From Silene latifolia (lineage: Eukaryota; Streptophyta; Magnoliopsida; Caryophyllales; Caryophyllaceae): 64,000 bases of DNA. Shown here one piece after another: positions 14,201 through 25,097 of this stretch (its first letter is position 1; the number at the start of each line of letters is the position of its first letter). The translations under genes were made by a program, and so were the position numbers. Where the stretch lies: NCBI RefSeq assembly GCF_048544455.1, contig NC_133537.1, positions 65,788,134-65,852,133 of the forward strand. The letters run 5' to 3'. The notes beneath the pieces were generated by a model. The model was given only the letters and a program-made list of their open reading frames with translations. It ran no database searches and had not been told where the DNA came from.

Positions 14201-17200
14201 ATTGGAGTGCACATTTCCATTATTGTCAAAAATTACTAGGGATTGTTTGGTTGTTCCAACGGCCACCGGCCCACCGTGGCGTCCGAGTTTGCAGGTGGAA
14301 GAGTGGTCACGAACAAAGATCAAGCTAAGGGCCGAAGACAATAAAGATGTGCGTGATCAAGATAGATTGGGATTTGCCAAAGTAACGATAAGGCCATGAA
14401 TATCAAGCGAGCCTTACTCAAAAGGATCGCATGCTTTTAATCGACCGCGAAGACATCATTCCAAAAACAATGGTGGACAGTCGACAATACATATGGACGT
14501 ATTTCGATAAAATCTAGGTTCCAAATACGGATGATGAATTCAAGTGTATTTGCAAAGTTTGTGAAGCTAATAACATTACTAAAGATTACAAATGGAAGAC
14601 CGGTGACGCCAACGGGATCATGTCTTGTTATTTAAAGAGGACCCATAACATCACGGAATAAATAATGCCGTTTCATTTAATTACGGAGTCAATTCAAATT
14701 TCAATATCTATTTCTGTCGTCATTTAATGTACGTCAAATAATTATGTAATTTAATTACGGAGTAATTAAATGTACGTCAAATAATGTACGTCGTTTCTAT
14801 TACGGAGTAATATAAACCGTTTCAATTACGTAAGTTTCCAATTACTTTTTAATATTTTTTAAATCTTAACAGCACACTCGCCTGGCTCGGCCCGCGCATG
14901 ACACGCCTTTTGGCCTGGGCAGGTTCCGGGTTAGCCTTCACATTTCGAGCCGTGCCCGGGTTCCCTATCACCAACCCGGCCCGCCCCTGACCGGGTCGAT
15001 CATCCCTACCTAGTAGCTACTACTATTATTACTTTGGAACTGATTCTAAGAGCACTCTTTGGGTATTGCAATTACTTTACCCTTACCTTACCACCTTACC
15101 TAAATACCACAGCCTCGCACACAACTTCACACCACCAACCTTAACCATCAAGCACCCAATTATTGGCCAAACAAACGAAATCCCCACCCCCACCCCAAAA
15201 CCGCTCCCCCACCACAGAAAACCTTCTTCAACCTTCTCCTCCATTCCTTTTAAGGGTCGTGTTGGTATTTTGGAAGTAGGAGGGTTTTTTGGGGTTGAAT
15301 GATGTTTCGTGGTTGGGGTGGAGGTGAACTTCATATACATGATGGTCACTCAATCCTTACACAAGTCCTAAATTTAAAATTTAAAATCACTCGATCGTCA
15401 AACAACCATCAAATAGCAAGCACATCATGTACAAACACAAATCATATTATCGTACATACGAAAACATACCAAAGTTTCTGTCATAAGGATCATCATCCAA
15501 ACGCAGCCCAGTGATATCAAGCTGATGTTGCTCATCATCTTCCTGGTATTTCAGGGTTGCATAAGTTCAAGAGCTGTATCATCATGAAAACTAATAATTC
15601 TCACAAGTGAATAGTGAAAGAAACAACCTTAAACACAACTGCACATGAGGATCCACGAACATTAGACAAGTGTGTAAATCCAGCACACACTTTCCATGTT
15701 AGGCGATTAATAACTCGTAGGTTCTGATCGTAACTACCAACAGCTAGGAATTGGCCACAAGGAGACCATGAAATAGACTTCACACCCAACCCACTTTCAT
15801 ATGCCTGATACTTCAAAAGACATCGCCCATCAGGAGTGTAAACCAGAACCTATAAAAGGTGACACCCACATTAGCACATTCCTCATTAAAATGCAACCTG
15901 AACATACAGTCATACACAAACAAACAATTAAATACTGACTGAAACTAATCAGAGTAATTATCCTTCTAAGACAATTTGATTTCTTACCATCACGAATAAG
16001 CAGATTAACAGACTAACTTTCAACACACAAAGCTCAGAAAATGTATCTAACCTAACAAGAAGTTCCTAGAAACTAAATACATAAACAGCAACTCGTTGAA
16101 GGACCCTCCTCCATAACCCCTTATCCTCACAGCATGATCATAGATTACAAGAAATTCAAGAAAATGGGAGAAACAACTCCTCTCTCAGCAATTAGCATAT
16201 AACTAGGTTTTCCAGCATGTAAAAGCAAATTAGATTAGTTTTTAAGCCCAGGGAAGGACACAAATAGTTAGTACAGGCATAGGAAAACATCCACTACATG
16301 AAAAACTTAGGTATTGGCACTGAACCTCTTACCTAAACCACCGGCAAGACTGACAAAAAAATACTATTAAATACTCTAGCCATAATCCTGAAGATATATC
16401 CACACAGAAAATCTCCAAAGCTACGCAAAAGGCCTCTTCCCATTAAGATATCATATGCGTAGCAAGCATAGCCAAGAGTGCCTTATCAACAATAACATGA
16501 AAGAGCCTCAAAGGGTCCCAGTCTTCACTAATAATATTTGCATAAACACGTCATGTTCAACTTTGTAGTTGAAAGTGAAAACAGCAAAGAAACATGTGAC
16601 ACGGAAATTAAAGAGCATGTATTAGAAGAGAATGAAATCATTGATTCTTGGGAGGCATGTCAGGATATCAGCAGTGGTTACTTTGTCAGTTCGTTGGTTT
16701 AAGAAGTAAAGAGAGTTCATATTCAAAGAAGCTAAAGAGCATACAATAATCACAGAAAAATAGACATAAGAGAATATAAATGGATACAGAATGCTAATAT
16801 CACAGCTAGATTAAGAGATGTAAAAACTGGACACCTTGTACTCAAGAGGTGAATCCCAGACAACAATAGAACTATCATCAGGCGACCATTCCATGTCAGC
16901 AAAGTCAACCGTATCAACAGCAAACTCGCGCATTACTCCCCAGGTATCACAGGACAGCAGATTGATAGAGTCCTTGCAGTCACGTCTGGTGCATATCGCA
17001 GCAAACTTTCCATCCTGGGTAAATGAAACCCCCTTGATAGGATGCTTTGGCCATTTTATATGCACAAATGCGGTGCTTAGCAGCGACCAGACTGTTAATC
17101 GTAAGTGGAAGTCAGAAGTAGTGAGAATGTGACGACTATCAGGGCTCCACCTGGCATATGCAATACCAGCTGGGCCGTCGTCTATTTTGCATGTCCATTC

Positions 17201-17747
17201 AGGTTGATTAATCGACCAAACTTGTATAGTCGGTCTCTTGTGGAGACCACAGAGTATGTATTCAGAATCATTTGCCCACTGGATGTAGCTTATCTTGTCC
17301 AAACATGAAAACAACTGCACAACCTACATTAGCGGAAAAGGTATTCAACATTTGGCAGTAGATAGCCTAAGGTACAATTTGAATACCCTTGTGTTTTTAA
17401 AAAAAAAAGTATCCTTGTGATTGAAACGAGGTGTGGGGATGTGCAAGAAAGGGGTAAGGCTGCATAGATCTGTGTTTTCCATGGATCCAACAAGAGAGGT
17501 TACATCCTAAAACCAATTGGCAATAGGGGTCCGTACAATCTCTCTTTCTCCAACAATTCTGGCAATGGACTAAGGATAAAAACTAAAAAAGGGAAAAAGA
17601 AGTGGGGGAATAAAAAGAAAGAGAAGGAACCTTAAAAGAAATGGTATCGCGAATGAAAAGACGATAATCAACAGCGGAAGCAATGTATCGATCATTGGGG
17701 GAGAAACTACAGGGACCTGTCTGCTTGTATGATTCCGTAAATTCCAT
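8280..17747 (-). CDS. WRAP73: WRAP73-like WD-repeat protein, complete, six exons
   Basis: Exons in gene order are 17747-17631, 17323-16835, 15849-15628, 15542-15470, 11405-11295 and 8647-8280. Every intron is GT..AG and all phases join. The sum is 1380 nt, giving 459 aa, close to the animal protein length. The start ATG at 17747 gives MEFTESYKQTGPCSFSPNDR. Landmarks shared with WRAP73/WDR8 include YILCGLHKRPTIQVWS, the EWTCKIDDGPAG segment, WSPDSRHILTTSDFHLR, RRDCKDSIN, LGVKSISWSPCGQFLAVGSYD and, in the last exon, WIWDIRQLQLAAIL. In other eukaryotes the family acts at spindle poles or centrosomes with SSX2IP/Msd1-type partners. A role in plant microtubule nucleation is inference. Introns 4 and 5 are swollen by mobile elements, but all exons are intact. 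Confidence 0.93.
9036..9676 (+). pseudogene. RTE-type LINE 3' end: C-terminal RT peptide plus 3' UTR
   Basis: The peptide from about 9049 reads RWFGHVRRRPMG, then RGEEDRERTWLRVIEHNM, ending ERAQWRKGYMW. This is the conserved C-terminal block of plant RTE reverse transcriptases (WFGHV...RAQWR). About 330 bp downstream is the typical RTE tail: cagccgaccccaaatcattt, gggattaaggct, then gttgttgtagttgttgttgt (9593-9676). Everything upstream of the C-terminus is missing. Confidence 0.8.
9761..9790 (-). mobile_element. Helitron-like 3' terminus
   Basis: On the minus strand the sequence reads gcccgggcgaggccgggc (6-bp stem hairpin), then accaaac, then CTAG followed by T. A GC-rich hairpin a few bases before CTRR-T is the Helitron 3' end. 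The element body would lie to the right (9790 onward, AT-rich). Its 5' TC end was not found. Confidence 0.55.
12002..12395. mobile_element. Harbinger/Tourist-like MITE in WRAP73 intron 4
   Basis: A perfect 15-bp terminal inverted repeat, gagcatgtacaatag (12002-12016) and ctattgtacatgctc (12381-12395), bounds a 394-bp non-coding body rich in gctctcc sub-repeats. The right flank is TTA and the left GTA, an imperfect match to the 3-bp TWA duplication of PIF/Harbinger. The superfamily call is tentative; the MITE call is firm. Confidence 0.75.
13504..13695 (-). pseudogene. BED zinc-finger fragment of a hAT transposase (left arm)
   Basis: The 63-aa peptide starts MVDCRKYAWMYFDK and contains FKCICKVCEAN, then YKWKTGD and MSRHLKRVH. 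The spacing C-x2-C ... H-x4-H and the Trp/Lys context are those of a BED finger, the N-terminal DNA-binding domain of hAT transposases. No catalytic domain follows; the arm stops at ITE and a stop codon. Confidence 0.72.
14471..14661 (+). pseudogene. BED zinc-finger fragment, inverted copy (right arm)
   Basis: This is the mirror copy of the left-arm BED exon. It again encodes MVDSRQYIWTYFDK-like sequence and FKCICKVCEAN, but an in-frame TAG interrupts it near 14514 (aaaatctaggtt). The last zinc-binding region reads SCYLKRTHN, so the first His of the pair is changed to Tyr. It cannot make a complete finger. Confidence 0.68.
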
Positions 17748-18039
17748 TGAATTCTGCAAAAGTTGGTCAGTTGGTTAACTGCTTACTGCTTACTGCTTAC
17801 TGCTTAAAGAGAAATGACTGAAAATGGAGGCAAAGGTGTCGGAATGTGGTGGTGCCGCTTCAGCCACCAAGGAGAAACTAAGAGGCGGTTCACACAAACA
17901 AACAATTAAATATTGTCTAAATTATTAATGGCAATTTTGACATCAACTCATGAAAAAATCATAAAAACAACCACCAAGGAGAAACTAAGAGGCGGTTCTT
18001 CACTTCCCACTTCCCACCCTTCCCATTTTGTAATTTAAA
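17748..18039. promoter_or_regulatory. WRAP73 upstream region with duplicated 27-bp block
   Basis: Just upstream of the WRAP73 ATG, tgcttac is repeated in tandem about four times (17777-17805). The block caccaaggagaaactaagag followed by gcggttc occurs twice, about 104 bp apart (near 17867-17893 and 17972-17998). This stretch must hold the 5' UTR and core promoter. I cannot place the transcription start. Confidence 0.4.
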
Positions 18040-18071
18040 CTAGGTAGTATCCTGCGCTTCGCGCGGCCTGT
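18040..18071 (-). mobile_element. Helitron-like 3' terminus upstream of WRAP73
   Basis: The minus strand reads ccgcgcgaagcgcagg (hairpin), then atactac, then CTAG followed by T. As at 9761, this is a hairpin plus CTRR-T end. The body would extend rightward through the AT-rich DNA 18070-19800. No helicase coding and no 5' end were found. Confidence 0.5.
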
Positions 18072-18806
18072 TTTAAAATTTTATTATTATAATTGAAGAA
18101 AAATAATATAATTCATATATAACCTTTAATATGTTTACCTATAAATAATAATAAATTAATTTTTTTTCTCAAATTTTATTTTTTTAGGTTTAAGTTCAGT
18201 GTTTTAAAATAAAATACATATAATTTTAATTAAAACTAACACTAAGTTATAGTTAATTACGCATGATTAACGTTTTACAAAAAAAAAATTGTAACTGAAC
18301 AAATATCACATTAATTAAAAAAAAAATTATTCGAATAATGCAACAATCAACATTAAGGTATCAAATTATATCATTTCACGGTACGTTATGTTCCAAATCA
18401 GTTAAAAGATTTGTTCAAAATAATGTGAATACAATTTTATGCAATTTTTAATTTTGTATATATAAAGTTTGATATTTATGTATCAAACATATATGGCCCA
18501 AACTAAACTTATTCAAATGTTTTGGTTGTGTCTAACATGTGCTATGTGTCAAACATATCTATCAGAAATTTGCACCTATTATTTTTTTTAACAACTATAT
18601 ATAACAATGTTTAAGAGTTTACCGTAAATAAAATAGGTTGAATTTTCTCAAATATCATTTTTAAAGATAACATATAAAATATTTAAATAAAAGTAATATC
18701 TAGTTAGTCATAACTAATGTTTTGTTTTTGACGTATACATATTTAACTAAAGATATTAAAGGAAAATGTAATATCTATTCTACTTATTCACGGTGTTTAT
18801 ATAATA
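18072..18806. other. AT-rich non-coding DNA
   Basis: Very AT-rich sequence without coding signal, probably the body of the Helitron-like element ending at 18040. Confidence 0.35.
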
Positions 18807-19190
18807 AGGTTTTTTTACATGGTACCCTTGTATTTATTCGAATTCTACGTGATACCCCTCGCTTTTCAAAAATACCCGTGGTACCCCTAAACATGATAAA
18901 AACATCTTAAAATACCCAAAATGCTCTAATCCGCTTCTTTAAGATGTTTAATTTATACATTTTTTATTGATTTTTTTGGCAATAATTTGTCATGTTATTA
19001 TCATAAACATCGTCTACTCAATTGTAAACATATTTTCTTTACAAAATCTAACATATTAAAACGTGATTTTTAGTAGATTGGGTATTTTTAGAACATTTTA
19101 CTATATTTAGGGATACCACTTCTATTTTCAAAAATATAGGGGTACCACGTAGAATGCGAAGCAACACGGGGTACCACGTAGAAAAACCCT
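18807..19190. mobile_element. Long-TIR MITE (Mutator-like), 384 bp
   Basis: Both ends begin aggGtttttctacgtggtac-like and stay inverted-complementary, with small gaps, for over 100 bp (shared motifs attctacgtg, tacccct, aaaatacccaa). The flanks 18799-18806 and 19191-19198 are both atataata, an 8-bp duplication. Long TIRs suggest a MULE-type MITE; the 8-bp duplication would also allow hAT. Confidence 0.72.
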
Positions 19191-19198
19191 ATATAATA

Positions 19199-19822
19199 TT
19201 ATATTACTTAATAATCATTACTTTTCTTTTAATTATTCAAACTCATTCGTGATCACTGTGTACATACATACTCGTTATCACAGTATTTAAACCTCTCAAA
19301 ATCTCATATGTATTCATTTTATCGCAATATAACTTTTTCGTTCCCACAATGTAAAAACTTATATCTTAGTAGTGTTTTTTTTTTAAAGTTTTGTTTTTAA
19401 TATATACAATGACTTTTCAAAATATATTTTTCTTAATAAAATTAATGGTCTAAGTTTTATAAGTTTCTCAAAATACTTTTTTACGTGAATGTAAAACATT
19501 GTAAGAAGCTCACTTTAATCATCTCTACACATCAAAATATGTTAATAACTATAATGAAAAGTATACTTGATTGAAAGCATTTTTCGCAATGAACGTTTTT
19601 ATTTACAATTTAGAATTTTTATCAAAATATTTTTTTTAATAAATTTAGAATCAAATCAACTTAATTATTTAATATAATTTTATAATAAAATTTATTAAAT
19701 TATAATTAATATTTACTGAGATTTATGCTGCATTTATTAAATTTATATTTAATGTTCAGCTGTAATTAATACTCGTATTTAATCTTTGGGTTGACACGTG
19801 TCGCATCCACAGCGTTTCAACG

Positions 19823-19827
<5 letters not shown>
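19199..19827. other. AT-rich non-coding DNA
   Basis: AT-rich, no recognisable gene or repeat boundary. Confidence 0.3.

Positions 19828-19919
<92 letters not shown>
19828..19919. repeat. (AT)n microsatellite followed by G-run
   Basis: About 90 bp of uninterrupted AT dinucleotides, followed at about 19926-19949 by a T-run and a G-run. Length in the assembly is likely inexact. Confidence 0.95.
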
Positions 19920-19921
<2 letters not shown>

Positions 19922-19960
19922 ATTTGTTTTTTTTTGGGGGGGGGGGGGGTGTTTCACTAC

Positions 19961-20395
19961 TAGAGGCGGCAAACAAACACGACACGAACCCAACACGAAG
20001 TTAATGGGTTTGGGTTGAGCCTTAATGACCTATTTATGTAAGTGGGTCGACACGAACACGACACGAGATTTAATTGGCTCGGGTTGGGTTGAGCTCTCTA
20101 AACACGAACCCGACACGAATGACCTATTTACTAAATTAATCATAATTTTTCTTGATTTTCCATCGCATAAATATACTTACACTTTCCAAATATAGACAAA
20201 ACACGAAAACACGACACGAACCCGACACGAAATTAACGGGTTAGGGTTGAGGCTTGATGACCCATTTATGTAAGTGGGTCGACACGAACACGACACGAAA
20301 TTTAATTGGGTTGGGTTTGGGTTGAAGGGTTCGTGACCCGTTTACATGTGACACGAATACGAACTCGACACGACCCGATCTGTTTGCCAGGTATA
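19961..20395. mobile_element. hAT-type MITE, 435 bp
   Basis: The ends are tagaggcggcaaac and the complement of gtttgccaggtata. They are flanked by a perfect 8-bp duplication ttcactac (19953-19960 and 20396-20403). The body is built of cgacacgaaccc / gggttgggtt blocks that pair with each other across the element. Confidence 0.82.
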
Positions 20396-20444
20396 TTCAC
20401 TACTTCATTGCCAATTCAATGTCAAAATTAAGGAATGTCAAAAT

Positions 20445-20708
20445 TAAGGCTGTCCACGGCACGCTTTGGGTTGGGGCGGGGCCGACTCACCCATATGAGC
20501 CCTTAACTGGCCCGTGAAAGGGTCGGGGCGGGCTGATCCGGGGGAGGTGGGCTGGGCTGACGGGCCTTACAGGGTTTTTTCCCCAAAATTAGTGGGTCGG
20601 GTTTGGAAATTGGAACTTGGGCCTGGCTTGTGGATGGGACGGGCCAAGGGGAATTGTGACCTGTGAACCGGGTCAGGTCGGGCCAACGAATTGTTTTGGC
20701 CAACTCTA
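20445..20708. mobile_element. hAT-type MITE, 264 bp
   Basis: It starts taaggctgtccacgg and ends gttttggccaactcta (weak TIR). It is flanked by a perfect 8-bp duplication gtcaaaat (20437-20444 and 20709-20716). The body is GC-rich (ggggcggggc, gggctgggctgacgggcc). It lies only about 40 bp from the previous hAT MITE. Confidence 0.7.
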
Positions 20709-20716
20709 GTCAAAAT

Positions 20717-21500
20717 AGATATTTTTCTCACTAAAGTCAAATCTAAACGACATTTAATTAAAAACTCTATCGCTAGCCCAATTCAACCCAAACAGTTAAT
20801 AAATATTCAAATACCCGCAACCTGTAATTCATTAAACATGAATGTTAAAGACGTTAGGGAGATCACATGTCCTACCAGCCATATTACATAACAATGCGAT
20901 AACACAAAATAAACATGTAACCATGTCATCCATCAAGAGTATATTACAAGATACAGTAAATAACCATCAAGAGCATAACATGCGCCGCTTAGAAAATGTT
21001 GTCCCCGATGAGCTCGGCCTTAAACTTTACAACATTTCTAAATGCACTTCTCAAAATTTTGTCAAGGTGAGCTTCGAATCACTTGCACCGAGAATTTATA
21101 AACACTTCTATGACGAACCTATCCTTATCCATGATATCATAAAAGCATAAATCATATAAACGAGTGTGTACTCCACACATCCGGACCCTCAGTATAATGA
21201 TTTGAGTTTACTACAAATTTGGTTGAAAACCTAAACACACTTCAACATCATGATAATCACATATCGCCAACATAAAACATGGTATTCAAACCAAAGAGCA
21301 TAACAATGACAGAAGATTCACACCTCTATGACCAAACGAACGACATCAAGGAAAGCAAGTGGCTCACCACATTAGGACTATTTGAGGATCATAGGATAAC
21401 TTGGTCGTGCCCTTTAAGACAATGAAAGTACACTTGCAAGCCTTCGTTGCACACAGGTAAAAAACAGCCTTATCAATGACATTTTAGGATTTAACTCTAT
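20717..21500. other. Unassigned intergenic DNA
   Basis: No homology recognised. Short open frames here have no domain or codon signal that I trust. Confidence 0.3.
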
Positions 21501-21504
21501 ATTG

Positions 21505-21950
21505 TAGAGCCATAACTCTTAGCTCCGATTGAGTGAGGACGCCTTCCAAGTACCATATGAAAACTAAAGGAGTTAGCTTTGCTCTCCAATTGGAATCACC
21601 CATAGACGTGACCTAGAACTTTAGATATTCAAGTTTGAGTGACAATAGGTCAATTATGGACGTTCAACATTCTTCCCCTGGAACAACAGTGACTTTGAAA
21701 CCTCATATCTCCTAGCCCAGGTTGATTCAAGATTCCCAATATGATTCAAATACAATCTAATGAAGTTAACTTTCATATCAAAAAAGAATCAACCTTAAAC
21801 GTTGAGTAGATCTTGAGTTATTGAACTTTTAGTGCACATAGGTCATTCTGAAAACTGAATAACATTCTTCTGCCTAGGTTGCTTGTATCGACCATAACTC
21901 AAGTTATATAACTGATAGTGAGGTGATTCAAAATCCATTGTTTAGCTAAG
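21505..21950. repeat. Degenerate ~190-bp tandem repeat
   Basis: Diverged units recur at about 190-bp spacing. Examples are ggagttagctttgctctcc against gaagttaactttcatatca, and caataggtcaattatgg...acattcttcccctgg against cacataggtcattctga...acattcttctgcctagg. A third unit starts at ccataactcaagttat (about 21890). The style is that of sub-repeats in gypsy LTRs. Confidence 0.5.
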
Positions 21951-21958
21951 TGACGAGC

Positions 21959-23723
21959 TGTCGCAACCCTATCAAAAATAACCAACAAAATTCTAATTAA
22001 AATAGCTAGGGAAGTCGGATCGTATCCACAAGGAGACAGATGATAATCTATTTGCTAATTCAAGTCTGTCATGTAACAAACGGGGGATTTTGGTTGTTCG
22101 AATTATAACTAAGACAATTAAAATAAAAAAGATCCAAAGAGAGAAGATGAGTTGTGAAAATATAAGGAGAGAAGACTAGGATCGTCGGTTCATCATAGAT
22201 TGTCGCGGGCCAAAGGTAGGGTCATAAGCCAGTCTCAAAAACCGGTCTAAAGGGCAGTGAAAAGGTCCTCTCGGATCACTAATCGCCCTAAAATGCTTCT
22301 AACGGGCTCTCGCATTTTACTAGGGCACTCTAATGTTTACAACAGGTCTAATCCTTACCAGGCTCTCGATCTTAGGTCGGGATTTACCAATTCAAACAAC
22401 TAGTTGTGGCTTTTAACTAATTATTTGTATATTATATGCTGCAATTAACAACTTAAACTAATAAAATTAAATGACCTAATCACCTTATTAACGACCCTTA
22501 ACTTTCCATGGATTCCCTAAATCCTAGCAAACGAATTTAGCTACTCATGTTGATATTAATGATGACAATTGAATTGGATATGAAATAAAGAGAATTCATG
22601 ATGAAATTAATTAAAAGAGAAATAAACATAAATAATAATTAACTTAGGAAAATAACAAGAGCGAATAAACGAAAGAACTAGTAAAGATGAATAAAAGAGT
22701 GATTAAATTGAATTACCGTAATAATAATCAAGTATGAGCACAAGAGAGGAAATTATTTCTAGATCTAAAGTTTTTCGAACAAAGCAACGTAATTTGGTTT
22801 TACAATGAAAACGAGATGCCCTAAAACAAAGTTTACAAGAGCTTATATAGTCCAAGCCCACAAAGAAAGTAAAACAAAAGAAAACGATAAAACATGTAAA
22901 CTTATTGAAGTCTAGCAAACCATAAGCTGAACTGCTGAAGTCGATCAACTTCTTCTTGGTGTAGGACAACTTGGTGGTTAGTCGGCCGACTAGCCTGCTG
23001 AAGTCGGACGACATAATCTGCCTTGCTTCATCAAAGTGATGTCATGTGTCGCGTAAATCAAGATCAAAGGAAATCTGGTCGAATGACCATAAAGAGTTGG
23101 TCGAACGACTTGATTCTAAAGGTCGGACGACATGGCCGCATAGGTTGAGGACGACATGGCTCCTAGCATCACGTTCCATTTCAATGCCATTAACATCCTT
23201 ACTCTCGGGATTTCTTCTACGACATCAGGTCGATCCACACTCATTAGATCGTCTTGGTGCTCTTGACTTCCTTCTTGCTCTACTTGGACGGATTTGGCTT
23301 GTAAATGCGCTTCAAATCCTGCAATAGGACATGAAATACATCGAAGTAGCAAATACGGAAGGAAAATGTAGAGAATATAACAAATAAATTCATAGAAATG
23401 CATGCCGAATAAGTAAATAAATACGTCAAAAAGGCACGCATGCATCACTAAGATCCCAAGATTTCCAATGATATAAGAATCAAAGGATTTGCATGAGTAC
23501 AACTTGAGATATAGAGCTTGGAAGTTAGGCCTGCTGTAATGATATTTCTGAAAGCTATGAAGAAGTTTGCTTTCTTCCATTGAAATATACTCAAATATGG
23601 ACTGCTTCTTGGATTGTTTTCTTTCGAAATACCATGATAGATCTATGCTTCAACTCCTGTTGCAAATTAGCTATTTTGAGTTTATTTCCCAAAATTAGCA
23701 AACTTCTTTAAAATACGCTAAAT
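21959..23723 (-). repeat. Probable LTR fragment of a gypsy-type element
   Basis: On the minus strand the left part reads ctgtctccttgtggatacga...gatagggttgcgaca. This resembles the 3' end of plant gypsy LTRs, where a 'tctccgtggattcgacc'-type motif precedes the LTR terminus (compare 48825 and 59480 in this window). No primer-binding site or partner LTR was found, so a solo or truncated LTR is the best guess. The right boundary is set only by the start of the Copia LTR. Confidence 0.35.
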
Positions 23724-25068
23724 TGTTAGAACACACTTGGTTGATGATGCCAAGTTTCATTATCATTTAATTGTTTGCTTCTTAGTTAAATTGTCTAGCA
23801 AATTGAAGCATCCAATAATTGTTCAAAGAAGCCCAAAGATGATCAAGATAAAAGACAAGTCAAGAAAGCCCATTGCCTAGAATGAATGTTGTAAACGAGG
23901 TAGCTAAACATATCCTCTTTTAAGCATAAGTGATTGCAAAACCATGCAACAATTCTTGTGACTGTTGCACCACGGTTTCTGGTACTAACGTATGGAGAAT
24001 TTTTGGAAAATTCATAAGTGCTCAAATCCTTTCAAAAGCAATATTCTAAAAGGTTTGAAATTTGAAAAAATAAGTTTTGAAATAGTTTCGGAAATGTAAG
24101 AGCTAAAATTGAATAATTCAACTCCTCTTTTATTGTGCATCTTTTACATAAATGGAAAGTTGAAGTAGTCAAGTACAAGTGCTTTTTACCATTTGTGGTA
24201 AGTTGTCTTGTTGAGTGTGTTGGAACTCAAAATCTGAGAAAAGCTAAAACATTCTGATTTTTTATATGGTTAAGCAACACCTAACACTTACAATCAATCT
24301 AAGCTACTTAATTTATTAATGAATTATATTATCTAAGGTACCCACCTTAGGTAATTTCTTCTACTATAAATAAGGAGCCTTAGACATCATTTATTGCTAA
24401 GACTTTGAAGATCATTCATTGTAAAACACTTTGCAAATCCTTTCAGCATTTAAAGCTTTGTTCTTCAATCATTTGCAAAACCGTTTTTTTGTTTTCAAAA
24501 GTCTTCACTTGTTTTTCAAAGCTCTAAAATCTCCAAATATCAGTTCGCTTCACTGTTGCATAAAGAGTATGTTCAATGATTCTCGTGTTTAGTTCTTAAT
24601 TGTAATCTCCATGTTCTTAAGTGAACCACTGAGATTCTGACTCTGTAAACCGTTGAGATAGCACTTAAGTCTTGAAGCGGAGTAGCTTTGAGCAAGGGAA
24701 AGTCTTGAAGCGGAGTAGCTTCAAGCAAATGCAACCGGAGTAGGTTGGCGAGTTATTTTCATTATAATGGTTTAGTTAAGTTTGAGTAAATTTCTAAACA
24801 AGCAATAAAATAACGGTTGAACGTAGGCTCCGAAGTAGGAGCTGAACCAATTTTTTAAACATCGTCTTGTTTGTTTATTTACTTTTACGTTCTCTTATCA
24901 TTGTACTCTTATTTATCAATCTCGCTACCAGTGCTGTGCAACAGTCATTCATACTGTTGCATAGACCTGATGTACCTCTTGTGAACTTACAATCCATTAA
25001 GTTTTCTCAAGTTTGTACTCAACAGCTCTTAGTTGTGTTAGCCTCTAAACAAATAAAGGATACATTTT
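23724..25068 (+). repeat. 5' LTR of a Copia/SIRE-like element
   Basis: It begins tgttagaacacacttgg. A TATA-like box ctataaataagg is at 24364. The R/U5 part carries a duplicated gtcttgaagcggagtagctt (about 24669 and 24702) and the cggttgaacgtaggctcc region seen in SIRE-type LTRs. The right end is estimated from a degenerate Met-type primer-binding site (aaggtaaagagttgatcc, about 25074). No 3' LTR partner is seen in the window. Confidence 0.6.
24364..24375 (+). promoter_or_regulatory. Putative TATA box of the Copia LTR
   Basis: ctataaataagg lies mid-LTR, upstream of the presumed R region. Confidence 0.5.
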
Positions 25069-25097
25069 TTAAAAGGTAAAGAGTTGATCCTATAGCT

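Larger units (their letters stand above)
13174..15008. mobile_element. hAT-derived foldback element: inverted duplication of a BED zinc-finger exon
   Basis: The arms 13174-13700 and about 14465-15008 are long diverged inverted repeats of each other. The outer ends read TAGGGA..., like Ac-type hAT termini, followed by GC-rich ggttggtgatagggaac shared by both arms. An 11-bp direct repeat, ctagtagctac, sits just outside (13159-13169 and 15010-15020), offset by 4 bp on the left and 1 bp on the right. The spacer (13701-14464) is AT-rich with repeated cacatttttgtaattgataa units. The element lies in WRAP73 intron 4. Confidence 0.75.

Noticed and set aside
19791..20018. Open frame through the (AT)n tract coding Ile-Tyr repeats
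   Set aside because: It is only the translation of a dinucleotide microsatellite flanked by non-coding DNA.
20691..21150. Small plus-strand frames around 20.7-21.1 kb as possible genes
   Set aside because: No domain, no splice support and AT-rich composition like the surrounding intergenic DNA.
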